The notes beneath the pieces were generated by a model. That model was not told the origin of the DNA. It was given only the letters and a program-made list of their open reading frames with translations, and did no database searches. A program made the position numbers and the translations under genes. Of a DNA stretch of 8,276 nucleotides, positions 1 through 7,092 are shown in pieces. Position 1 is the stretch's first letter, and every line of letters starts with the position of its first letter. The stretch is taken from positions 1 to 8,276 of the forward strand of contig PWGH01000083.1 in NCBI GenBank assembly GCA_003555285.1. The letters are read 5' to 3'. Source of the stretch: Thioalkalivibrio sp. (lineage in GTDB: Bacteria > Pseudomonadota > Gammaproteobacteria > Ectothiorhodospirales > Ectothiorhodospiraceae).

Positions 1-1418
1 CAGGGGGCCTGCGGATCCTGTAGGACCCGCGCCAGCAGCGCCGCCCAGAGCTGGCTCGGCCCGCGGGCCCGTCCCGGGGGCGGGGTGCGCTCGGCCGGGG
101 CCTCGGGCGTTGCGGTGGAGCGGATCGGCGCGATGACATCGGACACCTGCAACAGGGCTTCGATCTGGCTGCGCGCGCTCTGCGTCTGCTCCGCCACCAA
201 CTCGCAGAGTTGCCCCCGAAACAGCGGGTCGGTCACCGTGCCGATCAATTTGACCGCGGCATGGGCGCACTGGCTGCGGCCCTCGGCGGTCGTGAGCGGA
301 TAGCGTTCGGCCAGCAGTCGCAGGAAGGTTTCCGACAGCACGGAGGCCCCGCGCAGGCGCTGCTGCCACCCCTCCAGCCCGTCCCGGCGCACCAGGCTGT
401 CCGGATCGTCGCCTTCAGGCAGGAACAACACCCGAACTTCGCGCATGCCCTGGACCACCGGCAGCGCCTGCTCCACCGCACGCCAGGCGGCGCGCCGGCC
501 GGCCGTATCGCCGTCGAAGCACAGCACTACCGTCGATACCTGGCGAAACAGCAGGTCCAGGTGGGTGCGGGTCAGCGCGGTGCCCATGCAGGCCACCGCC
601 CGTCGAAAGCCGGCCTGCGCCAGGCCGACCACGTCCATGTAGCCCTCGGTGACGATCAGTTCGTCCAGCCGGGTTTCGGCGCGCCGGGCCTCGTACAGCC
701 CGTAGAGAATCTGGCTTTTGTGGAAGACGCTGGATTCGGGGCTGTTCAGGTACTTGGGCTCGCCGGGTTCGATCAGGCGACCGCCGAAGCCGACGGTGTG
801 CCCGCGCCGGTCGCGGATCGGAAACAGGATCCGGGCGCGAAACCGGTCGCGCAGGCCGCCGTCATCGCGGCGGGTGGCCAGCCCGGCGTCGATCAGCGTC
901 TGGTGGTCGAAGCGTTCGCGCAGCGCGCGCACCAGGGTATCCCGGCCCGCCGGTGCCCAGCCGATCGCAAAATCGCGCGCCGTGCTGCCGTGGATGCCGC
1001 GGCCCTTCAGGTAGTCGATCGCCGCAGGGGTCTGTTTCAGCTGCTCGACGTAGAACCGTGCGGCGGCCTCCAGCGCCGCGAGCAGGTGCCCGGTCGGTTC
1101 GGCCTCGACGGTGCCGGCTTCGCGCGGGACCTCGAGCCCCGCCCATTCGGCGAGTTGTTCGATGGCCTCGGGAAAGCTCAGGTTCTCGTGTTCCATCAAA
1201 AAGCTGACGGCGGTGCCGTGCGCGCCGCAGCCGAAGCAGTGGTAGAACTGTTTTTGCGGTGACACGAAGAACGAGGGGGTGTTCTCGGCGTGGAAGGGGC
1301 AGCAGGCGGAGAATTCGCTGCCGGTCTTCTTCAGGGGCACGGACCGCTGGATCAACTCGACCAGATCGGTGCGTTCGAGCAGATCGTCGATGAACGGCTG
1401 TGGAATGCGTCCGGCCAT
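1..1418 (-). CDS. dnaG: DNA primase DnaG (C-terminus cut by window edge)
   Basis: Primase that makes RNA primers at the replication fork in the cytoplasm and is recruited by the replicative helicase DnaB. I translated 472 complete codons from an ATG at 1418; the frame is open to the left edge. Visible in order: a CHC2 zinc finger with C40, H43, C61 and C64, the same numbering as in E. coli DnaG; the RNA polymerase core; the Toprim glutamate in EGYMDVV (E258); and the metal-binding pair in CFDGDTAGR (D302, D304). A Pro/Ala-rich linker follows at about residues 425-455, then the first helix of the helicase-binding domain (LWAALLARVLQDPQA), where the window ends. About 100-130 residues should be missing. 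The ribosome site is weak (AGG at 1426-1424). The gene lies 141 bp behind damX on the same strand, not behind rpsU as in E. coli. No frameshift or lost catalytic residue is seen. Confidence 0.97.
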   Translation of the reverse strand, partial: MAGRIPQPFIDDLLERTDLVELIQRSVPLKKTGSEFSACCPFHAENTPSFFVSPQKQFYHCFGCGAHGTAVSFLMEHENLSFPEAIEQLAEWAGLEVPREAGTVEAEPTGHLLAALEAAARFYVEQLKQTPAAIDYLKGRGIHGSTARDFAIGWAPAGRDTLVRALRERFDHQTLIDAGLATRRDDGGLRDRFRARILFPIRDRRGHTVGFGGRLIEPGEPKYLNSPESSVFHKSQILYGLYEARRAETRLDELIVTEGYMDVVGLAQAGFRRAVACMGTALTRTHLDLLFRQVSTVVLCFDGDTAGRRAAWRAVEQALPVVQGMREVRVLFLPEGDDPDSLVRRDGLEGWQQRLRGASVLSETFLRLLAERYPLTTAEGRSQCAHAAVKLIGTVTDPLFRGQLCELVAEQTQSARSQIEALLQVSDVIAPIRSTATPEAPAERTPPPGRARGPSQLWAALLARVLQDPQAP

Positions 1419-1473
1419 GGCTGCCTGTGGATGGCCGTCGGGGGCCGGTTGCGTCGGGGGTGATGATCGCACG

Positions 1474-1493
1474 TCTGCCGGGGTGGCGGCAGA
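1474..1493. promoter_or_regulatory. Perfect inverted repeat upstream of dnaG
   Basis: The 7-base arm TCTGCCG (1474-1480) is repeated as CGGCAGA (1487-1493) around a 6-base centre, 55 bp upstream of the dnaG start in the 141-bp gap after damX. No T run follows on either strand, so an intrinsic terminator is not well supported. It could be an RNA hairpin in a damX-dnaG readthrough transcript or a protein-binding site. The spacing (CTG-N12-CAG) does not fit the usual LexA box (CTG-N10-CAG). I saw no convincing -35/-10 pair for dnaG in the rest of the gap. Confidence 0.35.
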
Positions 1494-1559
1494 ACCCAGG
1501 TCGCCTTTTCGGGCCTGGCAGGGCTCGGCGGCCCCGCAAGAACCGGAATCCGGCCGGGC

Positions 1560-3821
1560 TCAGCGCTGAATGCCCTGCACCGAGCCGATGGAACGCAGCC
1601 ACGGCTCGTTCGCGCGCACCGCCTCGGGCAGGTCGCCCGCGGCCGCCTCGGCGGCGGCCCGGGTGGCGAAGCTGCCGGCCAGGATGACCACGAAGTCGCG
1701 TCCGCCGGAGCGGGTTTCGATGTAACGAACGCCGCCCAGCGCATGGCGGGTCGCATAGTCTTGAGCCGAGGTCAGGTTCGGCGCGGCAATCAGCTGGATG
1801 GTGGTGTGGCTGGGGTTTTGCCCGCTCAACCAGCGCCGATCGGCTGCCAGGGTTCCCGTGGGTTCGGCGGGTGTGGCCGTGGTGCTCGGGGCGGCCGGTG
1901 TCGGCGCTGGTGCTGCGGGGGCCGCTTCGATTGGTGCCGGCGCCGTCTCGACGGGCGCTTGTGCCTGCGGGGCGGAGGTCGCTGGCGGTGCAACGCTGGG
2001 TTCTGTGGATGGCGTCGGGAGCGGGGCTTCGGCCGGTGTCGGGGCATCGGCCGGCGTTCGCGCTGGGGTGTCCGCCGGGCGTGGCGGCGGTTCGGATAGC
2101 GACGGGGCCGCGGCCGGCGGTGCGGGGGGCGGTGCGGCCGGTGCCGTTGCGACCTCTGGAGCGGCTTCGGCGGGAGCGGTTGGCGCCGGTGCGCGGGGGT
2201 CGAAGGGGACGGTCACGAGCTCGGAGTCGCCCACAGCGGGGCGGCCGTCCGGCTCGACGTCGGCCCGTGGGGCTGCGCCGGGTGGCGCGGTCCGTGGCAG
2301 CGGCAGTTCGACGGTATGCCCCTCGGGCGGTGGACTGCGTTCAAACAGCGACCCGGCAAACGGCGCCAGGATCAGCACGGCCACCGTGGTCGCCACCACC
2401 GGAACGAACCACGGCCGGTTCCAGAACGGGGCCTCGGCACCGTGTTCTTCGGGTTCGGTCGTGCCCGGAGGTGTGCCCGGAGGAGTGCCCGGGTGTGGAG
2501 CCGGCGCCGGCTCAAAATGTGCCGGGTCGGTGCCGTCTGCCGCGGTGCGCCGTGCCGGCGTGTCGACGGTCGTCGTCCTGGCGGCAATGGATGCGTTGGC
2601 CGCGCGCCATGCCGGGCCTGGGCTCGTTTTGGGGGCCGACCGGTCTTCGGATTCGTTGTCCGTGGTGGGCCCGTTGCCATCGGCGGCCGGTTCGGCCGTG
2701 GGATTCGCATCGGGTTCGCGCCCGATAGGGGCCTCTTCGCCAAATTCGGGTTCGGCGGGCACGTCCTGTTGGGCCACAGGTCCGGTCAGCGGCGCCCCCG
2801 GTGCTTCGTGGTCCCCCGGTCGTTCGTGGAAACGGGGTGCTTCGGGTGCTGTGGGGGTTTCGGGCGATTCAAGGCTTTTGGGGTTATCCGGGCTCGGCGG
2901 GCTCGGCGGGCTATCGCTCCTGGAGGTCGGGGGGCGGGTCGGGATGAGGTCGGGGCGGGTCTCGCTGCGAATACCCTGGATGCCGCGCGTGCGATCGGCG
3001 GCGGCAAAGGCCTCCGCGGAGGCGATGGCGCCTTCCAGCGTGAAGGGGGTGTTAACCGGCTTCTGGGCTCGGGTCCGGCATTGATCCTCCAGCCAGGCAT
3101 TGGCTTGGGCGTTCAGGGCCGCGGGCAGTCCCTTGCTTTCTGCCTGCAGGTCGCCGATGTCATCGCGGGTCAGCAGACTTTCGGGCTCGGCGAGCCCGGC
3201 GGCGCGCAGGCGGTGGTGCAGGTACGCACCGCTCTGCTCGAGGCTGAACGGGCGCAGGCTGAAGCGGGCGATGCGATCCTCGTCGGCCGGGCGCAGGTTC
3301 AGGCGGCGGCGCAGCAGCACCGGGTCGCCGGCCAGCACCAGGCGCGGGGCGCGGCCCTCGGTTTCGAGGATCTCGCTGCGCATGCGCAACAGGATATTGA
3401 TGATGTCCATGCCCAGCAGATGCGCATCGTCGACCGCGATCACCGGATCCTGGCCGGCACGAACCCGGTCCGCCAGCAGGTCGGTCAGGGCCCGGTCGGG
3501 GTCGTCGTGGCCGCCGTCGCGCAGGTGGTTGCGCAAGGTGAAGTCGACCGCCTCGAACTGGGTCGTCAGCCGAGCCCGGAAGGCGATCAGCTCAAAGTTC
3601 TCGGGCAGGCTGCCGAGCAGGCGCATCAGCTGCATGCTGCGACCGGAACCGCTCTCGCCGGTCAGCATCAGGATCGCGGCGGGCGCGGCCAACTCCTGGC
3701 CGGAACTGGCGATGAATTCGTCGAGCACCTCGTCGGTGTAGACGAAGTCCTCGCTGGGCAGGGCGTCGAAGGGGGCGTGCTGAAGCTTTAATTTGGCGAG
3801 GCAATCAGGGGACAAGGGCAT
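1560..3821 (-). CDS. damX: DamX-like cell-division protein: AAA ATPase, one TM helix, SPOR domain
   Basis: A 753-residue inner-membrane protein. Residues 1-250 resemble the AAA ATPase of the ExeA/GspA type: APFDALPSEDFVY near the N-terminus, a P-loop GESGSGRS (55-62), a Walker B-like VIAVDDAH (127-134) and a sensor-like LVLAGDP (161-167). A Pro/Ala/Glu-rich cytoplasmic linker runs to about 465. One hydrophobic helix follows at about 472-493 (FVPVVATTVAVLILAPFAG), then a Pro/Ala-rich periplasmic stretch to about 665 and a SPOR domain at about 671-753. The SPOR end (LPEAVRANEPWLRSIGSVQ) closely parallels that of E. coli DamX (LPADVQAKNPWAKPLRQVQ, from memory). SPOR domains bind denuded septal peptidoglycan, so a role at the division site is likely. 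E. coli DamX lacks the ATPase part; longer ATPase-SPOR versions occur in other gammaproteobacteria. The P-loop lysine is arginine (R61) and the usual Walker B glutamate is aspartate (D132), so ATP hydrolysis is doubtful. The start is 10 bp after dgt; the only ribosome-site-like bases are GAG overlapping the dgt stop, suggesting coupled translation. Confidence 0.88.
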   Translation of the reverse strand: MPLSPDCLAKLKLQHAPFDALPSEDFVYTDEVLDEFIASSGQELAAPAAILMLTGESGSGRSMQLMRLLGSLPENFELIAFRARLTTQFEAVDFTLRNHLRDGGHDDPDRALTDLLADRVRAGQDPVIAVDDAHLLGMDIINILLRMRSEILETEGRAPRLVLAGDPVLLRRRLNLRPADEDRIARFSLRPFSLEQSGAYLHHRLRAAGLAEPESLLTRDDIGDLQAESKGLPAALNAQANAWLEDQCRTRAQKPVNTPFTLEGAIASAEAFAAADRTRGIQGIRSETRPDLIPTRPPTSRSDSPPSPPSPDNPKSLESPETPTAPEAPRFHERPGDHEAPGAPLTGPVAQQDVPAEPEFGEEAPIGREPDANPTAEPAADGNGPTTDNESEDRSAPKTSPGPAWRAANASIAARTTTVDTPARRTAADGTDPAHFEPAPAPHPGTPPGTPPGTTEPEEHGAEAPFWNRPWFVPVVATTVAVLILAPFAGSLFERSPPPEGHTVELPLPRTAPPGAAPRADVEPDGRPAVGDSELVTVPFDPRAPAPTAPAEAAPEVATAPAAPPPAPPAAAPSLSEPPPRPADTPARTPADAPTPAEAPLPTPSTEPSVAPPATSAPQAQAPVETAPAPIEAAPAAPAPTPAAPSTTATPAEPTGTLAADRRWLSGQNPSHTTIQLIAAPNLTSAQDYATRHALGGVRYIETRSGGRDFVVILAGSFATRAAAEAAAGDLPEAVRANEPWLRSIGSVQGIQR
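2461..2496. repeat. 12-bp tandem repeat, 3 copies, inside damX
   Basis: Three 12-base units: GTGCCCGGAGGT, GTGCCCGGAGGA and GTGCCCGGGTGT. The first two differ at one base and the third is diverged at its end. On the minus strand they encode the repeated GTPP motif in the cytoplasmic linker just before the membrane helix. The length is a multiple of three, so copy-number change would keep the frame. Confidence 0.7.
2891..2912. repeat. 9-bp tandem repeat inside damX linker
   Basis: Two perfect units GGCTCGGCG (2891-2899 and 2900-2908) plus a partial third (GGCT) encode the SPPSPPSP stretch of the Pro-rich cytoplasmic linker. It is in frame and probably reflects slippage in a low-constraint linker. 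Confidence 0.6.
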
Positions 3822-3831
3822 GGGCAGGGAC

Positions 3832-5049
3832 TCAGATCAGGGTGCGCAGGTCGAAGATGCGGTGATGTTCGCGGATCGCGTAGCGGTCGGTCATGCCCGC
3901 GATGTAATCGGCGATGCCGCGGGCCAGCCCCTGTTCGTCGCCGTGTTCCCCGGTGTGCGCCGGTTGCTGGCTCAGTTGCCGGCAATGAGCCTGGAAATGC
4001 TCGGGTAGTAGCTTGGGATCGTCCATGAAGCCGTTGAACAGGTCTTCCACGATGCGCTGGGCCTTCACGGTCATCCCGTAGACGTGGTGATGATGGTACA
4101 GGTTCTGGCGCAGGAACCGCTTGAGCTCGTGGTTCCGGGTGGCCATCGGGGGGCTGAATTGGATCAGCGGTTCGGGATGCCGGCGCACCGCGTCCAGGTC
4201 GGCCACGCCGGCCGCGTGGATTGCCTCGGCACTGGCGGTGATCAGGTCGGACACCAGGGCGTCGATCATGCGGCGCACCGTCTCGTGCTGGACACGGCGC
4301 GGTGCCAATTTCGGGTAGCGCGCCAGCACCTGGTCGTGGCAGGTGCGAAACAACTCGACCTCGCACAACTGCGCCATCGTCAGCAGGCCGACGCGCAGCC
4401 CGTCGTCGACGTCGTGGTTGTTGTAGGCGATTTCGTCGGCGCGGTTGGTGAGCTGGGCCTCCAGGCTCGGCTGGCCATGGGGGAGAAAGCGCTCGGCCAC
4501 TGGTCCCAGACGCCGGGCGTTGTTCGCCGAACAATGCTTCAGGATGCCCTCGCGGGTTTCGAAGCTCAGATTCAGACCGTCGAATTCGGCGTAATGCTGT
4601 TCCAGGAAATCGACGATGCGCAGCGATTGCAGGTTGTGTTCGAACCCGCCCCGGCCGGTCATGCACCGGTTCAGCGCGTGTTGCCCGGCGTGACCGAAGG
4701 GCGTGTGGCCGAGGTCGTGGGCGAGCGCGATCGCCTCGGTCAGGTCCTCGTTCAACCCGAGCGCCCGGGCGCTCGAGCGGGCGATCTGGGCCACCTCCAG
4801 CGAGTGGGTCAGGCGGTTGCGAAACAGGTCTCCCTCGTGGTTCACGAAGACCTGCGTCTTGTATTCCAGGCGCCGAAACGCGGTGGAGTGCACGATGCGG
4901 TCGCGGTCGCGCTGGAAGGCCCCGCGGTGCCTCGGTGGCGGTTCCGGATGGATTCGGCCGCGCGAGCGCGACTCGGTGGCCGCGGCCGCGCTCAGAGGCG
5001 GACCCGGCGGCGGGTTCGCCGGCTGCGTAGGGGTGGGTTCAGACGGCAC
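3832..5049 (-). CDS. dgt: dGTPase-like deoxynucleotide triphosphohydrolase (HD family)
   Basis: Cytoplasmic HD-domain enzyme predicted to hydrolyse dGTP or other dNTPs to the deoxynucleoside and tripolyphosphate, so a dNTP-pool enzyme. The 405-residue product carries the family hallmarks: [18 protein letters not shown] (51-68), RLTHSLEV with H82, [10 protein letters not shown] (111-120) with the H-D pair 111/112 and H115/H120, FEHNLQ with H138, and [13 protein letters not shown] with D205. H82, H111, D112 and D205 are the expected metal ligands. The short form and the [10 protein letters not shown] opening resemble the 'dGTPase-like' type 2 group rather than E. coli Dgt, which is longer, so substrate preference cannot be fixed. 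The start is GTG at 5049, overlapping the aroB stop by 11 bp; the first 30 residues are a Pro/Ala-rich tail without family similarity, so initiation could be different. The stop is 10 bp before damX. Cotranscription with aroB and damX is likely. Confidence 0.93.
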   Translation of the reverse strand: MPSEPTPTQPANPPPGPPLSAAAATESRSRGRIHPEPPPRHRGAFQRDRDRIVHSTAFRRLEYKTQVFVNHEGDLFRNRLTHSLEVAQIARSSARALGLNEDLTEAIALAHDLGHTPFGHAGQHALNRCMTGRGGFEHNLQSLRIVDFLEQHYAEFDGLNLSFETREGILKHCSANNARRLGPVAERFLPHGQPSLEAQLTNRADEIAYNNHDVDDGLRVGLLTMAQLCEVELFRTCHDQVLARYPKLAPRRVQHETVRRMIDALVSDLITASAEAIHAAGVADLDAVRRHPEPLIQFSPPMATRNHELKRFLRQNLYHHHHVYGMTVKAQRIVEDLFNGFMDDPKLLPEHFQAHCRQLSQQPAHTGEHGDEQGLARGIADYIAGMTDRYAIREHHRIFDLRTLI

Positions 5050-6136
5050 GGTGGGGCTGCGCCTCGGGCGTCGGCAGCGTGGCCGTCAGCGCCTGGGCCG
5101 GGAAGTCGCCGGTCACGATTGCCCGCCCGATCCCCTGGAGCAGTACCAGGCGCAGCCGACCGTCCAGCACCTTCTTGTCGATTGCCATCAGTTCGCGAAA
5201 GCGCGCGGCATCGAGCTCCGGCGGCGGCGCGAGTTGCAGCCCGGCTCGGGCGATCAGCGCCTCGGCGCGTTCGCGTTCGGCACGGCTCAGCCAGCCCAGG
5301 TGCTCGGACATGCGCGCCGCCATCGCCATGCCGGTACCGACCGCCTCGCCGTGTAACCAGCGGCCGTAGCCCATGCCGGCCTCGATCGCGTGGCCGAAGG
5401 TGTGGCCGAGGTTCAGCAGCGCCCGACGCCCGGATTCCCGCTCATCGGCGGCGACCACCTCGGCCTTGCAGGCACACGAGCGGTAGATCGCCTCGCTGAC
5501 GGTTTCCGGGTCGAGCGCGAGCAGCGCCTCGATGTGCTGCTCCAGCCAGATGAAGAAGTCGAAGTCCTGCATCAGGCCGTACTTGATGATTTCCGCGACC
5601 CCGGCACGCAGTTCGCGTTCCGGCAGCGTCTCCAGCGTGGTGGTATCGATGATCACCGCGCGCGGTTGATGAAAGGCACCGATCATGTTCTTGCCCAGCG
5701 GGTGGTTCACGCCGGTCTTGCCGCCGACAGACGAATCCACCTGCGACAGCAGCGTGGTCGGGATCTGCACGAACTCGATGCCGCGTTGATAAATCGCCGC
5801 GGCGAATCCGGCGATGTCGCCGACCACGCCGCCGCCGAAGGCGATCAGCAGGCTGCCGCGGTCCAGGCGGGCTGCCAGCATCCGGCTCAGGATCGATTCG
5901 ACCGTTTCCAGCGTCTTGAAGCGTTCGCCGTCCGGCAGATCGATCCACTCCAGCGCGTGGCCCTGCAGGCGGGCGCGCAGACGCGCCCCGTGCAGCGGCG
6001 TGACAGTCTCGTTGCTGACCACGACCAGGCGCCGGCCGTGCAGGTGGGATTCCAGCAGTTCCGCACGCTCGAGCAGCCCGCGGCCGATGTGGATCGGGTA
6101 GCTCCGAGAGCCGAGGTCGACATTGAGGGTCTTCAT
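5039..6136 (-). CDS. aroB: 3-dehydroquinate synthase
   Basis: Second step of the shikimate pathway: NAD- and metal-dependent conversion of DAHP to 3-dehydroquinate in the cytoplasm, leading to aromatic amino acids and folate. The product is 365 residues, usual for the family. Visible motifs are the NAD-binding FGGGVVGD (100-107), the substrate-binding [20 protein letters not shown] (125-144), KN(M)IGAFHQP (149-158), and the metal ligands E182 (in [10 protein letters not shown]), H245 and H249 ([12 protein letters not shown]) and H262 (WLHGEAV). The frame stays open upstream to 6601, but similarity begins at [15 protein letters not shown], so I take ATG 6136. ATG 6145, adding three residues, is an alternative; neither has a good ribosome site. 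aroK, the common upstream partner, is absent: the gene is divergent from rpsU. It is the first gene of the aroB-dgt-damX unit. Confidence 0.97.
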   Translation of the reverse strand: MKTLNVDLGSRSYPIHIGRGLLERAELLESHLHGRRLVVVSNETVTPLHGARLRARLQGHALEWIDLPDGERFKTLETVESILSRMLAARLDRGSLLIAFGGGVVGDIAGFAAAIYQRGIEFVQIPTTLLSQVDSSVGGKTGVNHPLGKNMIGAFHQPRAVIIDTTTLETLPERELRAGVAEIIKYGLMQDFDFFIWLEQHIEALLALDPETVSEAIYRSCACKAEVVAADERESGRRALLNLGHTFGHAIEAGMGYGRWLHGEAVGTGMAMAARMSEHLGWLSRAERERAEALIARAGLQLAPPPELDAARFRELMAIDKKVLDGRLRLVLLQGIGRAIVTGDFPAQALTATLPTPEAQPHRAV

Positions 6137-6143
6137 GCCCGGC

Positions 6144-6172
6144 ATGATAGCGTGACCGCCCAAGACTGCGTA
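6144..6172 (-). promoter_or_regulatory. Candidate promoter for aroB-dgt-damX
   Basis: Reading leftward, TATCAT (6149-6144) matches the sigma-70 -10 consensus at five of six bases. A poor -35-like TACGCA (6172-6167) sits 17 bp upstream. Transcription would begin near 6138-6136, practically on the aroB ATG, giving a leaderless or nearly leaderless message. The -10 also overlaps the alternative ATG at 6145, and would exclude that start. The weak -35 keeps confidence low. Confidence 0.35.
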
Positions 6173-6194
6173 AGCCCGGCTTGCATACGCCCGG
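6168..6194. repeat. Imperfect 12-bp direct repeat in the aroB/rpsU divergent region
   Basis: GCGTAAGCCCGG (6168-6179) and GCATACGCCCGG (6183-6194) agree at 10 of 12 bases with a 15-bp period. They lie between the candidate aroB and rpsU promoters, where a regulator site could be expected. The left copy overlaps the proposed aroB -35 position. Chance similarity in GC-rich DNA is possible. Confidence 0.4.
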
Positions 6195-6219
6195 ATGCTG
6201 CGGTCGCCGGGTTGCGCTT

Positions 6220-6247
6220 TTGCTTTTGCCGCACTTTGATTTACCAT
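6220..6247 (+). promoter_or_regulatory. Candidate sigma-70 promoter for rpsU-yqeY
   Basis: TTGCTT (6220-6225), a 16-bp spacer and TACCAT (6242-6247) lie in the only clearly AT-richer stretch of the 219-bp divergent region. The matches to consensus are modest (about 3/6 and 4/6). It would give an rpsU leader of roughly 100 nt. A palindrome AGCCGGCT (6248-6255) follows directly where transcription would start. Confidence 0.45.
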
Positions 6248-6285
6248 AGCCGGCTCTGCTGTGGCGGGTGCTGCGGGCCGATTGG

Positions 6286-6306
6286 GCTGCCGCGAGCCTG
6301 GGCAGC
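6286..6306 (+). promoter_or_regulatory. Stem-loop in the predicted rpsU leader
   Basis: GCTGCC (6286-6291) pairs with GGCAGC (6301-6306) around a 9-base loop, about 50 bases before the rpsU start. It could affect translation or stability of the S21 message. No known riboswitch or ribosomal-protein binding motif is recognised, and one short stem in GC-rich DNA is weak evidence. Confidence 0.3.
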
Positions 6307-6355
6307 TGGAAAACCGGACACCGAATACCCATTCCGAATCATCAACGGAGAGACT

Positions 6356-6571
6356 ATGCCCCACGTTCGAGTACGCGATAACGAGCCCTTTGAAGTCGCC
6401 CTGCGTCGCTTCAAACGCACCTGCGAGAAGGCCGGTGTGGTTTCCGAAGTGCGCCGCCGGGAGTACTACGAGAAGCCGACGACCGAGCGCAAGCGCAAGG
6501 CCGCGGCGGCCGTGAAGCGTCAGCTCAAGCGCAATTCCCGGGACGTCACCCGCCGCGTGCGGATGTACTGA
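6356..6571 (+). CDS. rpsU: 30S ribosomal protein bS21
   Basis: Small-subunit protein on the 30S platform near the anti-Shine-Dalgarno end of 16S rRNA, needed for efficient translation initiation. The 71-residue product equals the E. coli length and shows the family pattern: acidic-tolerant start ([20 protein letters not shown]), [20 protein letters not shown] (23-42) and a strongly basic tail ([24 protein letters not shown]). The open frame extends far upstream, but ATG 6356 has a good GGAG site (6347-6350) five bases before it and matches the family start. It is followed after 23 bp by yqeY, probably in one operon. In E. coli rpsU is followed by dnaG and rpoD; here dnaG lies 5 kb away on the other strand. 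Confidence 0.98.
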   Translation: MPHVRVRDNEPFEVALRRFKRTCEKAGVVSEVRRREYYEKPTTERKRKAAAAVKRQLKRNSRDVTRRVRMY

Positions 6572-6581
6572 ACGCCTCTTC

Positions 6582-6585
6582 AGGA
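6582..6585 (+). promoter_or_regulatory. Ribosome binding site supporting the TTG start of yqeY
   Basis: AGGA lies nine bases before the TTG at 6595. It fixes the start of the yqeY-like gene, which has no in-frame ATG until codon 15. Confidence 0.6.
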
Positions 6586-6594
6586 CCCTTCCCC

Positions 6595-7053
6595 TTGGCA
6601 CTGAAAGACCGGGTCGCAGAAGCGATCAAGGCGGCGATGCGAGCGCGCGAGCGTGAGCGTCTGGGTGCGTTGCGTCTGATTCATGCCGAGATCACGCAGT
6701 TCGAGGTGGACCAACGCCGCGAGGCGGATGATGCCACCGTGCTCGGTATCCTGAACCGGATGCTGAAGCAGCGGCGGGACTCGATCGAGCAATACCGCAA
6801 GGGCCAGCGCGAGGATCTCGCAGTGCGCGAAGAGGCCGAGGTGGCGGTGATCCGCGAGTTCCTGCCCGAGGCCTTGACCGAGGCCGAGGTGGAGGAACGC
6901 ATTACCGCTGCGATCGAGGCCTCGGGCGCCGCCGAACCCAAGGACATGGGGCGCGTGATGGCGATCCTGAAACCGCAGATCCTCGGACGGGCGGACATGG
7001 CCGAGGTTAGTCGACAGGTTCGGGAAGCCCTGGCCCAACGCGGTGGGGCGTGA
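6595..7053 (+). CDS. yqeY: YqeY/GatB-tail family protein
   Basis: A 152-residue cytoplasmic protein of the GatB/YqeY family, with the typical length and alpha-helical, charged composition. Typical stretches are [18 protein letters not shown] (3-20), the RLGALRLI helix, [19 protein letters not shown] (57-75), [18 protein letters not shown] (79-96) and [19 protein letters not shown] (117-135). The family resembles the C-terminal tail domain of GatB, the amidotransferase subunit that contacts tRNA, so a tRNA-linked role is often suggested; its real function is not established. The start is TTG, chosen because it has an AGGA site and gives the usual MALKDR opening. It lies 23 bp after rpsU, a frequent pairing in proteobacteria where dnaG often follows next. 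Here a 132-bp structured spacer and hemE follow. Confidence 0.93.
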   Translation: MALKDRVAEAIKAAMRARERERLGALRLIHAEITQFEVDQRREADDATVLGILNRMLKQRRDSIEQYRKGQREDLAVREEAEVAVIREFLPEALTEAEVEERITAAIEASGAAEPKDMGRVMAILKPQILGRADMAEVSRQVREALAQRGGA

Positions 7054-7069
7054 AGACGGTCTGCCGGCC

Positions 7070-7092
7070 GGGTTGACGCCCGCTGGGTTGAC
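7070..7092 (+). repeat. 8-bp direct repeat GGGTTGAC between yqeY and hemE
   Basis: GGGTTGAC occurs at 7070-7077 and 7085-7092, a 15-bp period. The second copy contains a perfect -35 hexamer TTGACA (7088-7093), but no acceptable -10 is found 16-18 bp downstream (the region is C-rich), so a sigma-70 hemE promoter cannot be called. A regulator site or a promoter of another class is possible. Confidence 0.45.

Noticed and set aside
210..1262. 350-codon plus-strand frame opposite dnaG
   Set aside because: The opposite strand encodes DnaG with all zinc and Toprim residues; this frame has no recognisable motif and is a GC shadow.
1474..1493. LexA (SOS) box before dnaG
   Set aside because: The palindrome has CTG-N12-CAG spacing and a GC-rich centre, unlike the usual CTG-N10-CAG AT-rich box.
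1798..3791. Two long plus-strand open frames (1798-3084 and 2316-3791) opposite the damX-like gene
   Set aside because: They are antisense to a gene with clear ATPase and SPOR similarity, and their Gly/Ser/Ala/Arg-rich low-complexity translations show no domain. Long empty frames are expected in GC-rich DNA.
4084..5499. 471-codon plus-strand frame across dgt and aroB
   Set aside because: It spans two well-supported minus-strand genes, becomes Arg/Ala/Pro-rich in its second half and has no family similarity.
5390..6571. 393-codon plus-strand frame that ends in S21, suggesting an S21 fusion
   Set aside because: Only the last 71 codons are S21; the rest is antisense to aroB. A good ribosome site precedes ATG 6356 and a candidate promoter lies at 6220-6247.
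6137..6601. N-terminal extension of AroB up to 6601
   Set aside because: It would run through the divergent promoters and antisense to rpsU. The AroB family similarity begins at the ATG at 6136.
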